Source: Oceanospirillaceae bacterium (GTDB lineage Bacteria > Pseudomonadota > Gammaproteobacteria > Pseudomonadales > Balneatricaceae). Taken from it: a DNA stretch of 64,000 nt. Below are positions 8,169 through 17,403 of this stretch, piece after piece (within the stretch, counting starts at the first letter, position 1; every line of letters begins with the position of its first letter). The position numbers and the translations under genes were made by a program. The stretch covers positions 21,175-85,174 of the forward strand of contig NYZU01000008.1 in assembly GCA_002686055.1 (NCBI GenBank), read 5' to 3'. The notes beneath the pieces were generated by a model. That model searched no databases, was not told the origin of the DNA, and saw nothing but the letters and a program-made list of their open reading frames with translations.

Positions 8169-11100
8169 TTATTTAATCTTCACTTCTTTGACACCAAGAT
8201 TTCTTATATTGGCGGCATATTTTCGACTAACGGGCAATAAGGCTGAATTTTTACCGTAAACCAGTTTCAGCTTCATATCTCGCTGATGCCTTTCGATACT
8301 ATGAATAAATTTTGGATTGACTAGATAGGATCGATGAATCCTCAGTAAATACTTATCTCCAAAGTATTGATTTAAATTATCAATACCAATACGCAACAAA
8401 GGTAGTGTGCGACCATTATCTAAATGCACTCTACAATATGGCGCGTCAGCTGTGACGTAAGCCAAAATATGTTTATATTGTAAAATGGTGTTAATGGCTT
8501 CAATAACATTTGGTTTAGCAAGGACTTGAGCCTGACTGTTCAAATGAGTTTTTATTTGACTAGCAATATGTTGCAAATAAGTGAAATCAGTTGTGTCAAA
8601 CTCAAGCAATTCTGCCTTGCGCCAGAATAACAAAGTGTAATCTGGCAAATCCTCAATCCGCCACAATAACAAGTGTGATGCTTGACGGCTTATTTTGTAA
8701 ATGTTTAAGGCATGAGAGGTAGCCAAATTATTCAGTACCAAAATTTGACAATAATTTTCATTTTTGGACTCGTTGATACTCGACTCTGTAAACAACTTAT
8801 CAATGTCATCTCCAGGTAAGTCCCAATCGGGGTTATCAGGATAACTATGCACAGCTTGACCTTGATGGAAAAGTACACTGGCCTGCGCATAACTATGTTG
8901 GTGACCGATTGCAAAGGCACTTTTTAAAAGCTCAGACTTGTCAGTTATTGCAGTAATTTGGGTGGCAAAGACTTTTAGGGATTGTAAGCGTCTATTAGCC
9001 AGCAATAACTGTAAATGTTGGTTTACACGCAGTAAGATTTCTTCCCGCGAAAAAGGTTTAATAATGTAATCGTTGGCACCACAATCAAAGCCCTCTGTTA
9101 AATCACCCGATTGATGCTTACCAGTAATAAAAATGACAGATAAAACCGTCTTACTATATTGTTGTCGCAACTTACGACAATATTCGAAGCCTGAAATATC
9201 GGGCAACATAACATCCAACAAAATAAGATCTGGCAAACGTCTATGTATTTGTTCTGCAGCTTCAGCAACATTAGCAGCTTGACGAATATGATAACCAGAG
9301 TTAACTAACTGCATTTGAATAAGATAACGCAACATATCGTCATCATCGACAATTAATAAATCAAAAGGTTGTTGCTGTAGACCTAAAGGTTTAATTGCAT
9401 TAGCATCTGGCATAGCTAATTGTGATAACTTGTTTGCTGCTTCCAAGCCCACTTCAGAACCATATTGCCAGTCACGTGGCAAACTTAAAATAAAGCAGTT
9501 TCCTTGCCCGGGTATTGAGTCTATGGATAAGGTGCCATTGTGTAAATCAACTAATTGCTGGGTCACTGACAAGCCTAAATATGAATCACGCAGATCAATT
9601 TTATTAGCAGTTTGATCTTCCTCTACTGGTGCGGACATACTGCCTAATTGTTCAGGCTCAATACTTTTATCAGTGATTCTTACATACACCATATCCTTAT
9701 GATCAAGGTCCTCTATACGTAAAACAATTTCACCTGTATGAGTAAACTTGATGGCATAACCAACCAAATTATACAAAATCTGATAGAGCCGATTTTCATC
9801 AGCTAAAACCGTGGTAATTGACGATACTTTTTGGCTGATAAGCGCAATGCCCTTAGCGTTAGCGATGGGTTTATATGCCTTTAAAATATGCTCAATAACT
9901 TTATTGACATTAAGCGGCCTTAAAGAAAGACTTAAATGACCATATTGTAGATGTGAAGCATCACGAATATCATCGATTAGGTTGTCTAATTTATGGGCAC
10001 TTTCAAATGCCAACTGCAGGTGTCTTTGATGGTCACTAGGCAAACGATTATCCGCTATTACCTGACTAATTAACCCCATGGTAATACTCAAAGGCGTTCT
10101 CAGCTCGATAGTTGTATTGCTTAATACGGTATCTTTGATTTTATGTGCCTGTTGCAGATTTTCTATAGCCAGGTTCTGCGCCTCTTCCTTAGCCAGACGT
10201 TCAGCTCGGAAGTCATCAACTAAATAAAGCGCAAAAACCATAATGGCAATTAATGCACCCAACATCCAACTATTATCAGTTATGACATTGGCATTAAGCC
10301 AACCGATTCCTACACCCAGTTTTAGTGAAACAAATAGAAAAAATAGGCTCCAGCCTAAAAGCAAATAAAACGCCGCACGTTTATTTTTCTGATAGCCCTT
10401 TAAAAGAGCTGTTATTACAGTAATAAAATAGCCAAGAATTAATCCGTAGTACAAATGAAGAAAATACTGACTAGGCACTAAATAAACGGCTAGGTACCAT
10501 ATAGCCCCAAGACCTATTACACATAACAAACTCTTTGGCGACCTTTGGAAATAAGTATATGTGCGCCGTAACCAAAACCAGAAAGCCACCAAACCTAAGA
10601 AACTTAACGTAAAAACACCAAGTCTAAACATCAAGCTTGTTTCCGGTAAAAAACTACTATGGGTAAAAGGTGCCAAACAATAAATTGGACCTAAGCAAAA
10701 ACAACCTGCCAAAATCAGATCTGACTTAGGAGCGAAATTACCCAAATTAACAAATGAACGCGAAAACTGAGCAGCGGTAAATGTAACCAATCCTATTGCT
10801 AAAAATAATGTTGCGTAAGGAACCCCCAAGGCACTCGGCCATAAATAATTGAAGATAAGATAATTGGTTGGAATCGGTAAAAACACAAGTGTAGACAGAA
10901 ATAATACATAATATAGATAGTTTTCTTGTCTAAGGAAAAGATAAACACTCAGATTAAATAGGAACATTATTATCAGAGCACCGTAATACAACCCTAAACC
11001 ATGGTAGTCATTTTTAATCTTGTTTACCGAAGTCGATATTTCTCTTAAGTAGAGTGGTAAAGGAAATTTTTTATTAGTATTAGCGATGCGAAGATAATAA

Positions 11101-11561
11101 GTCTTAGTCGAACCATGCTCTATTTTTAAAGGGAATATAAAATGGTGATGGGGGATAGCACGCTGTTTTAAAGGTACAGACATATCGTTACGGATAGGCT
11201 GATAATTCCCATTGGCCAGCGGCTTGTAAAGTAGCAAATCACCAACACGTGGAACGGCTAGCTCTAAAAACCAAAATTCTATTGCGCTTTTGTTCGTAGT
11301 ACTAAAACGTACCCAAAAAATATCATTATCACGACTTAAATTAGCCTTTTCCCCTATGCCAGTATTAAATGCACCATCGGGTAAAGCGAGAATATCTGAA
11401 AAAGACATGGCTTGGGATGAATTCTCAGCGGAATCTACCAACCATTCGATCTTCGGTGCAACATAGTATTCGGAACTGGAATCACCAATAACGAGTTGGG
11501 TAGCAAAAACATACTCGCTAACAAGAAGCAAAAAAAAACTTAGCAAGTATTTTGTATTCAT
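8169..11561 (-). CDS. 7TMR-DISM sensor with degenerate kinase core, receiver and LytTR DNA-binding domain
   Basis: 1130 aa. Order: signal peptide (1-20), periplasmic 7TMR-DISMED2-like beta domain (about 35-175), seven or eight membrane helices (185-450), coiled coil, HisKA/HATPase-like region (475-695), receiver (733-845), a GAF-like linker (860-1010) and LytTR (1030-1125). The kinase is degenerate: the H-box reads NTTIELRTPL with Ile485 where the phosphorylated His should be, the N-box Asn is Tyr602, and the G1 box reads DKSIEP. The receiver keeps its acidic pocket (DDDD), Asp783, Thr813 and Lys835. A membrane protein ending in a DNA-binding domain would act on DNA from the membrane. No target is identified; a long AT-rich region lies directly upstream. 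Confidence 0.88.
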   Translation of the reverse strand: MNTKYLLSFFLLLVSEYVFATQLVIGDSSSEYYVAPKIEWLVDSAENSSQAMSFSDILALPDGAFNTGIGEKANLSRDNDIFWVRFSTTNKSAIEFWFLELAVPRVGDLLLYKPLANGNYQPIRNDMSVPLKQRAIPHHHFIFPLKIEHGSTKTYYLRIANTNKKFPLPLYLREISTSVNKIKNDYHGLGLYYGALIIMFLFNLSVYLFLRQENYLYYVLFLSTLVFLPIPTNYLIFNYLWPSALGVPYATLFLAIGLVTFTAAQFSRSFVNLGNFAPKSDLILAGCFCLGPIYCLAPFTHSSFLPETSLMFRLGVFTLSFLGLVAFWFWLRRTYTYFQRSPKSLLCVIGLGAIWYLAVYLVPSQYFLHLYYGLILGYFITVITALLKGYQKNKRAAFYLLLGWSLFFLFVSLKLGVGIGWLNANVITDNSWMLGALIAIMVFALYLVDDFRAERLAKEEAQNLAIENLQQAHKIKDTVLSNTTIELRTPLSITMGLISQVIADNRLPSDHQRHLQLAFESAHKLDNLIDDIRDASHLQYGHLSLSLRPLNVNKVIEHILKAYKPIANAKGIALISQKVSSITTVLADENRLYQILYNLVGYAIKFTHTGEIVLRIEDLDHKDMVYVRITDKSIEPEQLGSMSAPVEEDQTANKIDLRDSYLGLSVTQQLVDLHNGTLSIDSIPGQGNCFILSLPRDWQYGSEVGLEAANKLSQLAMPDANAIKPLGLQQQPFDLLIVDDDDMLRYLIQMQLVNSGYHIRQAANVAEAAEQIHRRLPDLILLDVMLPDISGFEYCRKLRQQYSKTVLSVIFITGKHQSGDLTEGFDCGANDYIIKPFSREEILLRVNQHLQLLLANRRLQSLKVFATQITAITDKSELLKSAFAIGHQHSYAQASVLFHQGQAVHSYPDNPDWDLPGDDIDKLFTESSINESKNENYCQILVLNNLATSHALNIYKISRQASHLLLWRIEDLPDYTLLFWRKAELLEFDTTDFTYLQHIASQIKTHLNSQAQVLAKPNVIEAINTILQYKHILAYVTADAPYCRVHLDNGRTLPLLRIGIDNLNQYFGDKYLLRIHRSYLVNPKFIHSIERHQRDMKLKLVYGKNSALLPVSRKYAANIRNLGVKEVKIK

Positions 11562-12170
11562 ATTTTATTATTTATCATTATTTAGTTTCCGTAAGGTATA
11601 AATTACATAAAAAAGCTACACAAAACCAACTCAAATTATACTTTTTATCATAATAATGCAAATGTAAATCATACTCAATATGATCTTAATTTGCTATTAA
11701 CGTACTAATGAAGACTATTGAAAAATTTTAATTAAAAAATATTATTTATAAAAATCAATATATTAATAGTTATATAAGACCAATAAAAAAATATATCTTA
11801 CCCACCAGAACCAAACAGAACTAAAATTTTTTATAATTGAAAATATAAAGACCATTCAAACATAAATATATTAAGTCATAGATATTATATTTTTCATATA
11901 TATCATTATGTTAAGGGTTATAACATAACAAATTAGCAACATTGAGTTTGCTCAAGTGCCATTATTGTCCAAAATGTCAATTCATATTAGCGTTGGCAAC
12001 GTGTAGATGTAGATACCTTAGTTACGTGGTTACTTGCTAGCGCTGATATGAGGATCAGGGATGATCCACTTACCCATTTTTGCCCAGCATTCGTTGCCGA
12101 ATTTTATATACAGCGTTAGCAACACATTGAATAGATTTGCACGATAAGCATACTGGAAACAAAAAAGGCG
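11562..12170. other. 609-bp AT-rich intergenic region
   Basis: The first 400 bases (11562-11960) are strikingly AT-rich with many A and T runs. No ORF above the track threshold was found on either strand. The second part has normal composition and contains a short dyad GGATCA-ggga-TGATCC at 12052-12067 and a near-repeat of GCGTTGGCAAC (around 11990) and GCGTTAGCAAC (around 12113). The region presumably carries the promoter of the sensor gene. I see no RNA gene or mobile-element end in it. Confidence 0.5.
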
Positions 12171-12203
12171 GTTCAACATATGCGTTGAAACCGCCTTTTT
12201 TAT
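12171..12203 (-). terminator. Terminator of tRNA-Ala
   Basis: GGCGGTTCAAC and GTTGAAACCGCC form an 11-bp stem with one bulge around an ATATGC loop. Read on the minus strand the stem is followed by a run of six T. It lies just downstream of the tRNA-Ala gene. Confidence 0.85.
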
Positions 12204-12210
12204 ACAAATT

Positions 12211-12286
12211 TGGTGGAGCCTAGCGGGATCGAACCGCTGACCTCAACACTGCCAGTGTTGCGCTCTCCCAGCTGAGCTAAGGCCCC
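12211..12286 (-). tRNA. tRNA-Ala (anticodon GGC)
   Basis: 76 nt on the minus strand. The acceptor stem GGGGCCT pairs with AGGCTCC, with one G-U pair, and the CCA end is encoded. The D arm is TAGCTCAGCTGGGAGAGC. The anticodon arm is CAACA-CTGGCAG-TGTTG, giving anticodon GGC, which reads GCC and GCU. The T arm is GCGGTTCGATCCCGC. It follows gltX as in E. coli, where gltX adjoins alaW/alaX. Confidence 0.97.
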
Positions 12287-12340
12287 ATATTCGGTGGGAT
12301 CAAATCACTAATAAACCTACTTGTGACCTGATGGAGGCGT

Positions 12341-12368
12341 ATTATAGAGACCTGAGGCAGGATTGCAA
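12341..12368 (-). promoter_or_regulatory. Promoter of tRNA-Ala
   Basis: On the minus strand TTGCAA (12368-12363) and a perfect TATAAT (12346-12341) are spaced by 16 bp, followed by the GC-rich discriminator ACGCCTCC, typical of stable-RNA promoters. The tRNA thus has its own start rather than depending on gltX read-through. Confidence 0.7.
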
Positions 12369-12447
12369 GGGCTTTTGTTATAAAAAGAATTACTTTTTAA
12401 TCAACAACTTCCAGCCTATGTTAAAGCTCTCTAGACCTACCTACTTC

Positions 12448-13926
12448 CTAGAGAGTACGATATTCTTTGTCCCAACGTTTCGCTTCTTTCTTAGAAGGTG
12501 TTCCCATTAACTGTAAAGCATGGCGCAAGCGGGCACGGCTTAGATCTGGGCCTAAAATGACCATAGCGTCAAATACGGACACAGAATTAGCGTTACCTGT
12601 AATGGCGACAAATAATAATGCAAATAAGTCTTTAGGCTTTACTTCCATGCTTTGCGCCATACTTTTACAGATAGCGAAAATATCGTCTTTATCCCAGCTA
12701 CGCAAAGCCTCCAGGTGCCATAAAGTAAACTGCAAGGTTTTACGCAGTAGATCATTATCAACCTTGGAGTTAACTAAGTCATCAGAACTGATATCAGGCA
12801 TACCGGAAAGAAAGAAACCAGCAAGTGGGATAACATCACTAAATTTTTCCACTCTAGGCTTAATTAACGGCACAACAGGGGCTAAATAATCACTATTAAC
12901 GGCCCAGCTTTGCATTCGCTGCATAAATTCTGCGTCACTTATGTCTTCACGCAACCACATACCATTAAGCCAAGAGAGTTTCTCCTGATCAAAAATAGGC
13001 CCACCTAAAGACACACGCTGAATATCAAAATGTTCAAACATTTCCTGACGGGTAAATTTTTCTCGCTCATCAGGCATAGACCACCCCATCCGACCAAGGT
13101 AGTTCAGCATCGCCTCTGGCAAATAACCCATACGTTGGTAGTACAAAATACTGGTAGGATTTTTACGTTTGCTAAGCTTGCTCTTATCAGGGTTACGTAG
13201 TAATGGCAGATGGCATAGCTCAGGCATATCCCAGCCGAAATACTGATAAAGCAAGATATGTTTGGGAGCTGAGTTTATCCACTCTTCTCCCCTTAACACA
13301 TGAGTAATACCCATTAAGTGATCGTCAACCACATTGGCAAGATGATAAGTAGGCAAACCGTCGTTTTTCAGCAATACTTGCATATCCACTTGTGACCATT
13401 CGATCTCAATCTCACCACGCAGCATATCATTAAATTTGCAACTACCTTGGCTTGGGATTTTCATCCGAATAACATAAGGATCACCGGCCTCTAACCTTGC
13501 CTGCACTTCCTCTGTTGATAAGTCTAGGCCGCGGCCGTCATAACCTATTGGTAGCTTATTTTCTGTTTGATAGCGACGCAGCTCATCCAATTCTTCTGAG
13601 GTAGCAAAACAATAAAAAGCATGGCCATCACGCACCAACTGTTGCGCATAGTCTTGGTAAATGCTACCGCGTTCACTCTGCCGATAAGGACCGTATGGAC
13701 CACCAATATCTGGGCCCTCTGCCCATTCAATCCCCAACCAGCGTAGGGAATCCAAAATGGCTTGTTCCGACTCAGGAGTACTTCGTTGCTGATCCGTATC
13801 TTCTATACGCAGAATAAATTCACCACCATGCTGGCGGGCAAAAGCCAGATTAAATAAGGCAATGTAGGCAGTGCCTAAATGGGGGTCACCCGTGGGTGAT
13901 GGTGCAATACGAGTACGAACAGTCAT
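12448..13926 (-). CDS. gltX: Glutamyl-tRNA synthetase
   Basis: 492 aa from the ATG at 13926. The track starts 11 residues earlier, but homologues begin at this Met ([18 protein letters not shown]). Class I synthetase: the HIGH-type motif is HLGT, the KMSKS-type loop is KLSKRKN, and a Rossmann catalytic core with [18 protein letters not shown] precedes an alpha-helical anticodon-binding C-terminal half. It charges tRNA-Glu with glutamate in the cytosol. GluQ-RS paralogues lack the anticodon domain and are shorter, so this is the full enzyme. tRNA-Ala lies downstream. The longer start has AAGGGG near it and cannot be fully excluded. Confidence 0.96.
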   Translation of the reverse strand: MTVRTRIAPSPTGDPHLGTAYIALFNLAFARQHGGEFILRIEDTDQQRSTPESEQAILDSLRWLGIEWAEGPDIGGPYGPYRQSERGSIYQDYAQQLVRDGHAFYCFATSEELDELRRYQTENKLPIGYDGRGLDLSTEEVQARLEAGDPYVIRMKIPSQGSCKFNDMLRGEIEIEWSQVDMQVLLKNDGLPTYHLANVVDDHLMGITHVLRGEEWINSAPKHILLYQYFGWDMPELCHLPLLRNPDKSKLSKRKNPTSILYYQRMGYLPEAMLNYLGRMGWSMPDEREKFTRQEMFEHFDIQRVSLGGPIFDQEKLSWLNGMWLREDISDAEFMQRMQSWAVNSDYLAPVVPLIKPRVEKFSDVIPLAGFFLSGMPDISSDDLVNSKVDNDLLRKTLQFTLWHLEALRSWDKDDIFAICKSMAQSMEVKPKDLFALLFVAITGNANSVSVFDAMVILGPDLSRARLRHALQLMGTPSKKEAKRWDKEYRTL

Positions 13927-14010
13927 GGTAAGCTTTAAGCCAATTACGAAAAGCGGCATTATACCCCTTCGGGGTCAGGTGATAAAGCAACACTGGAACT
14001 GACAAACAAT

Positions 14011-14040
14011 AAAAAAGCCGCCTATAAAGGCGGCTTTGTT
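14011..14040 (-). terminator. Terminator of fhs
   Basis: GCCGCC-tataaa-GGCGGC at 14017-14034 forms a stable stem, and on the minus strand it is followed by six T. It lies 27-57 bases after the fhs stop and also insulates gltX downstream. Confidence 0.85.
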
Positions 14041-14066
14041 GGATTTTTCAGGACTTCTTTCGTGGC

Positions 14067-15749
14067 CTAGAACAAACCCACAATATCACCATTATCATCA
14101 ATATCGATTACTTCTGCAGCTGGCTTTTTGGGCAAACCAGGCATCGTCATTACGTCACCAGCTAGAACCACAATAAAACCAGCACCAGCAGATAAACGTA
14201 CTTCACGTAGAGGCACATCAAAACCTTCAGGTCGGCCTTTTAAAGCTGGGTCAGTAGAAAAAGAATATTGCGTTTTCGCCATGCAAATGGGTAAATTACC
14301 GTAGCCATCTTTCTCTAATGCAACAATGCGATTGCGGAGCTTTTGATCAGCCATAATATCGTTAGCACCATAGATCTTTTGGCATACCGTTTTGATCTTA
14401 TCCCAGAGGGGCATATCTTCTTCATATAAGAAATTAAAATCAGGCTTATGGTTTTCAACCAAATCAACTACGGCTTCGGCTAACTCAGTAGCACCTGCAC
14501 CACCATGCTCCCAGTGCTCTGCTTCAATGACTTGCACACCGAGATATTCACATTTATCTTGCACCGTTTGCACTTCCATGGCCGTGTCAGTAACAAATTT
14601 ATTAATTGCCACTACCACAGGCAAACCAAACTGATGGATATTTTCTATATGTTTCTTTAGATTTTCTACACCAGCAGCTACCGCTGCTTGGTTTTCCTGA
14701 TTTACATCAGCTAAAGCAACACCACCGTGCAGCTTAAGTGCACGAATAGTCGCTACAATAACCACTGCATCGGGTGCAATACCCGCTTTCCGACATTTGA
14801 TATCGAGGAATTTCTCGGCACCTAAATCAGCACCAAAGCCGGCTTCAGTTACCGTGTAATCACTTAGCTTCATTGACAACTTGGTCGCCGACACAGAGTT
14901 ACAGCCATGGGCTATATTGGCAAACGGACCGCCATGCACAAATGCAGGGGTATGTTCCAAGGTTTGCACAAGATTTGGACTAAAGGCATCTTTCAACAGC
15001 ACGGTCATAGCACCATGTACATTTAGATCTGCAGCACTAACAGGGACTTGATCATAGGTATAACCAATAACAATGGCACCAAGTTTCTGTTTTAACTCTT
15101 GAAGGCTATTGGCCAGACAGAAAATCGCCATAACCTCAGAGGCAACAGTAATATCAAAGCCAGTTTCTCGGGGCACACCATGAGCTGGCCCACCTAAACC
15201 AATATTGACATTACGTAAGGCCCGGTCATTCATATCCATAACCCGCTTCCACTCAATGCGGCGTGGATCAAGTTTCAGGGCATTGCCCTGCTGTAGATGG
15301 TTATCAATAGCAGCAGATAACAAGTTATGAGCTAGACCAATAGCATGAAAGTCACCAGTAAAGTGAAGGTTAATATCTTCCATCGGAACAACTTGTGAAT
15401 AACCACCACCGGCAGCACCCCCTTTAATACCAAAACAAGGGCCCAAAGAAGGCTCTCGTAAGCACACAGTTGCTTGCTTACCAATACGATTTAGGGCATC
15501 TCCTAAACCAATAGTAGTGGTGGTTTTACCCTCACCTGCTGGAGTTGGGTTGATGGCTGTAACCAGAATTAATTTTCCGTTATCACGGTGTTGTACACTA
15601 TTGATAAATTCAGGGCTAATTTTAGCCTTAATTTTGCCGTACTGTTCAAGATCATCAGCGCTAATGTTTAGCTTTGCAGCGACTTCTACAATGGGGCGTT
15701 TTTCAGCAGCGCGGGCTATTTCTATATCGGAAAGATAAGTCTTAGACAT
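14067..15749 (-). CDS. fhs: Formate--tetrahydrofolate ligase
   Basis: 560 aa from the ATG at 15749 ([15 protein letters not shown]), which has AAGG seven bases upstream. The track's extra 14 residues are not family-like. The P-loop is [20 protein letters not shown] near residue 65; [18 protein letters not shown] and the [14 protein letters not shown] segment are characteristic of the family. The enzyme makes 10-formyl-THF from formate, THF and ATP, and can run in reverse to yield ATP when methyl groups are oxidised. Its position next to a methyltransferase cluster suggests handling of demethylation-derived one-carbon units. A 480-bp divergent spacer separates it from the acyl-CoA dehydrogenase gene. 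Confidence 0.97.
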   Translation of the reverse strand: MSKTYLSDIEIARAAEKRPIVEVAAKLNISADDLEQYGKIKAKISPEFINSVQHRDNGKLILVTAINPTPAGEGKTTTTIGLGDALNRIGKQATVCLREPSLGPCFGIKGGAAGGGYSQVVPMEDINLHFTGDFHAIGLAHNLLSAAIDNHLQQGNALKLDPRRIEWKRVMDMNDRALRNVNIGLGGPAHGVPRETGFDITVASEVMAIFCLANSLQELKQKLGAIVIGYTYDQVPVSAADLNVHGAMTVLLKDAFSPNLVQTLEHTPAFVHGGPFANIAHGCNSVSATKLSMKLSDYTVTEAGFGADLGAEKFLDIKCRKAGIAPDAVVIVATIRALKLHGGVALADVNQENQAAVAAGVENLKKHIENIHQFGLPVVVAINKFVTDTAMEVQTVQDKCEYLGVQVIEAEHWEHGGAGATELAEAVVDLVENHKPDFNFLYEEDMPLWDKIKTVCQKIYGANDIMADQKLRNRIVALEKDGYGNLPICMAKTQYSFSTDPALKGRPEGFDVPLREVRLSAGAGFIVVLAGDVMTMPGLPKKPAAEVIDIDDNGDIVGLF

Positions 15750-16229
15750 AATCGTACCTTGTGAATTTGGAGTTTTACACGCTATTTGCAAAACAGCTTT
15801 ACAACTTAGCGTTATATTGGGGTCGCACTATACGCCTTTGCAACCACACTAGTTACTTAAAAACGACACCAGCTTAGCCTTCTTCGCTATTAAAATTTAA
15901 TACTCAAGAAACCTTAATCCATAACATTTCCTTTAGGAAAAGGGTTTCTTATAAGTCACTATTTATCCTATAAAATCAATAAAACAGCACACTAAAGCCT
16001 ATTCTAACAGACCATTCTTTAACCCGTAAGCGTCAATTTAATGGCGTTTGGTATCAAGTTGTAACTAAGCACCTTCAGGCATAGTTAGCTAAAAATAAAG
16101 TTGATTAATTACCGCATTGATTGTTTGCAGCTCATCTCAGTACGGATGCCTGAACCACTTTATATTAATTAGGATTACTAGTCTTAAAAGGATTCCACCA
16201 AGCATTAAATTAGCAGTGAGGTTATGACT
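15750..16229. other. 480-bp divergent spacer between fhs and the acd operon
   Basis: No coding sequence is seen. It holds the leaders of both divergent transcripts and an inverted repeat listed separately. TATATT at 16161-16166 could be a -10 element for the acd operon, but its -35 match is poor, so no promoter is called. Confidence 0.5.
16074..16154. promoter_or_regulatory. Separated perfect inverted repeat upstream of the acd operon
   Basis: TTCAGGCAT at 16074-16082 and its exact complement ATGCCTGAA at 16146-16154 are separated by 63 bp, 72 bp centre to centre. The downstream arm lies just before a possible -10 (TATATT, 16161-16166). A paired operator bridged by looping is one reading; chance is another. 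The AraC-type regulator encoded in the same operon is the natural candidate protein. Confidence 0.4.
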
Positions 16230-17396
16230 ATGGAATTTAGCTTAAGTAATGAGCAACAAATGATTATAGATACCGTTAAAGCATTTGTTGAACAGGAGCT
16301 ATACCCACATGAAGCCGAAGTGGAAAAAGTGGGACAAATTAGCCCAGCATGCCATAAACGAATTAAGGCTAAAGCCATAGAGATGGGTCTCTATGCCGCC
16401 AATATGCCCGAAGAATATGGCGGTGCTGGCCTAGACACACTAACTTTAACCTTAATGGAAAGAGAACTTGGTCGGGCTAACTTTGCCCTACAATATATCG
16501 TTGCCCGCCCCTCTAATATTCTTCTTGCCTGCAAACATGAGCAAGTAACAAATTATCTGCTGCCAACCATCCGTGGAGAAAAGCTTGAATGTTTAGCCAT
16601 GACTGAACCCAATGCCGGCTCTGATGTGCGCTCCATGCAGTGCCGAGCCGAACGTGATGGCGACCATTATATTTTAAATGGCACCAAGCATTTTATTAGT
16701 CATGCCGATATCGCTGATTATGTGATCTTATTTGCTGCATCAGGAGTGGAGGAAACCAGCCGCGGACCAAAAAAGAAAATTACCAGTTTTCTGGTTGATA
16801 AAGGTACGCCAGGTTTTACTATTGAGCCGGGTTACAATAGTGTCTCCCACCGTGGTTATCACAACGCTATATTAAATTTTGATAACTGCCGAATTCATGA
16901 GTCCCAAATACTTGGCGAAGAACACAACGGCTTTGATGTTGCCAATAAGTGGTTAGGTGCAACCCGTCTATCCGTTGCCGCTATGTGTTTAGGACGTGCT
17001 GAACGGGCCCTAGAAATTGCTACTGAATGGGCAGCAACTCGAAAACAATTTGGTAAAGCTATCAGTCAATTTCAAGGTGTATCCTTTAAGCTAGCTGATA
17101 TGGCTACAGAGCTGAAAGCAGCTGAGCTACTAACCCTCCAAGCTGCATGGAAAGATACAAAAGATCAAATGACCGACGCTGATGCCGCCATGGCAAAGCT
17201 AAAATCATCAGAAATGCTGGCAATGGTCTCTGATGAAGCTATTCAAATTCTAGGTGGTATGGGGCTGATGGATGAATTGCCCCTAGAACGTATTTGGCGA
17301 GATCATAGAGTGGAGCGTATATGGGATGGCACGAGTGAAATACAACGTCATATTATTTCTCGGTCTATGTTACGACCATTAGAAAATCAGATCTAA
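16230..17396 (+). CDS. Acyl-CoA dehydrogenase
   Basis: 388 aa from the second ATG (16230), chosen because GTGAGG lies eight bases ahead of it but only two from the ATG at 16224. An FAD-dependent alpha,beta-dehydrogenase: N-terminal helical domain, beta domain with AMTEPNAGSDVRS and YILNGTKHFISHA, C-terminal helical domain with RKQFGKAISQFQGVSFKLADMA. The usual catalytic-base segment YEGTSEIQ reads WDGTSEIQ, so the glutamate is aspartate. First gene of an operon with an ADP-forming CoA ligase seven bases on. By context the substrate may be a quaternary-ammonium acyl-CoA such as gamma-butyrobetainyl-CoA; this is inference. Confidence 0.92.
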   Translation: MEFSLSNEQQMIIDTVKAFVEQELYPHEAEVEKVGQISPACHKRIKAKAIEMGLYAANMPEEYGGAGLDTLTLTLMERELGRANFALQYIVARPSNILLACKHEQVTNYLLPTIRGEKLECLAMTEPNAGSDVRSMQCRAERDGDHYILNGTKHFISHADIADYVILFAASGVEETSRGPKKKITSFLVDKGTPGFTIEPGYNSVSHRGYHNAILNFDNCRIHESQILGEEHNGFDVANKWLGATRLSVAAMCLGRAERALEIATEWAATRKQFGKAISQFQGVSFKLADMATELKAAELLTLQAAWKDTKDQMTDADAAMAKLKSSEMLAMVSDEAIQILGGMGLMDELPLERIWRDHRVERIWDGTSEIQRHIISRSMLRPLENQI

Positions 17397-17403
17397 CACG
17401 AGC

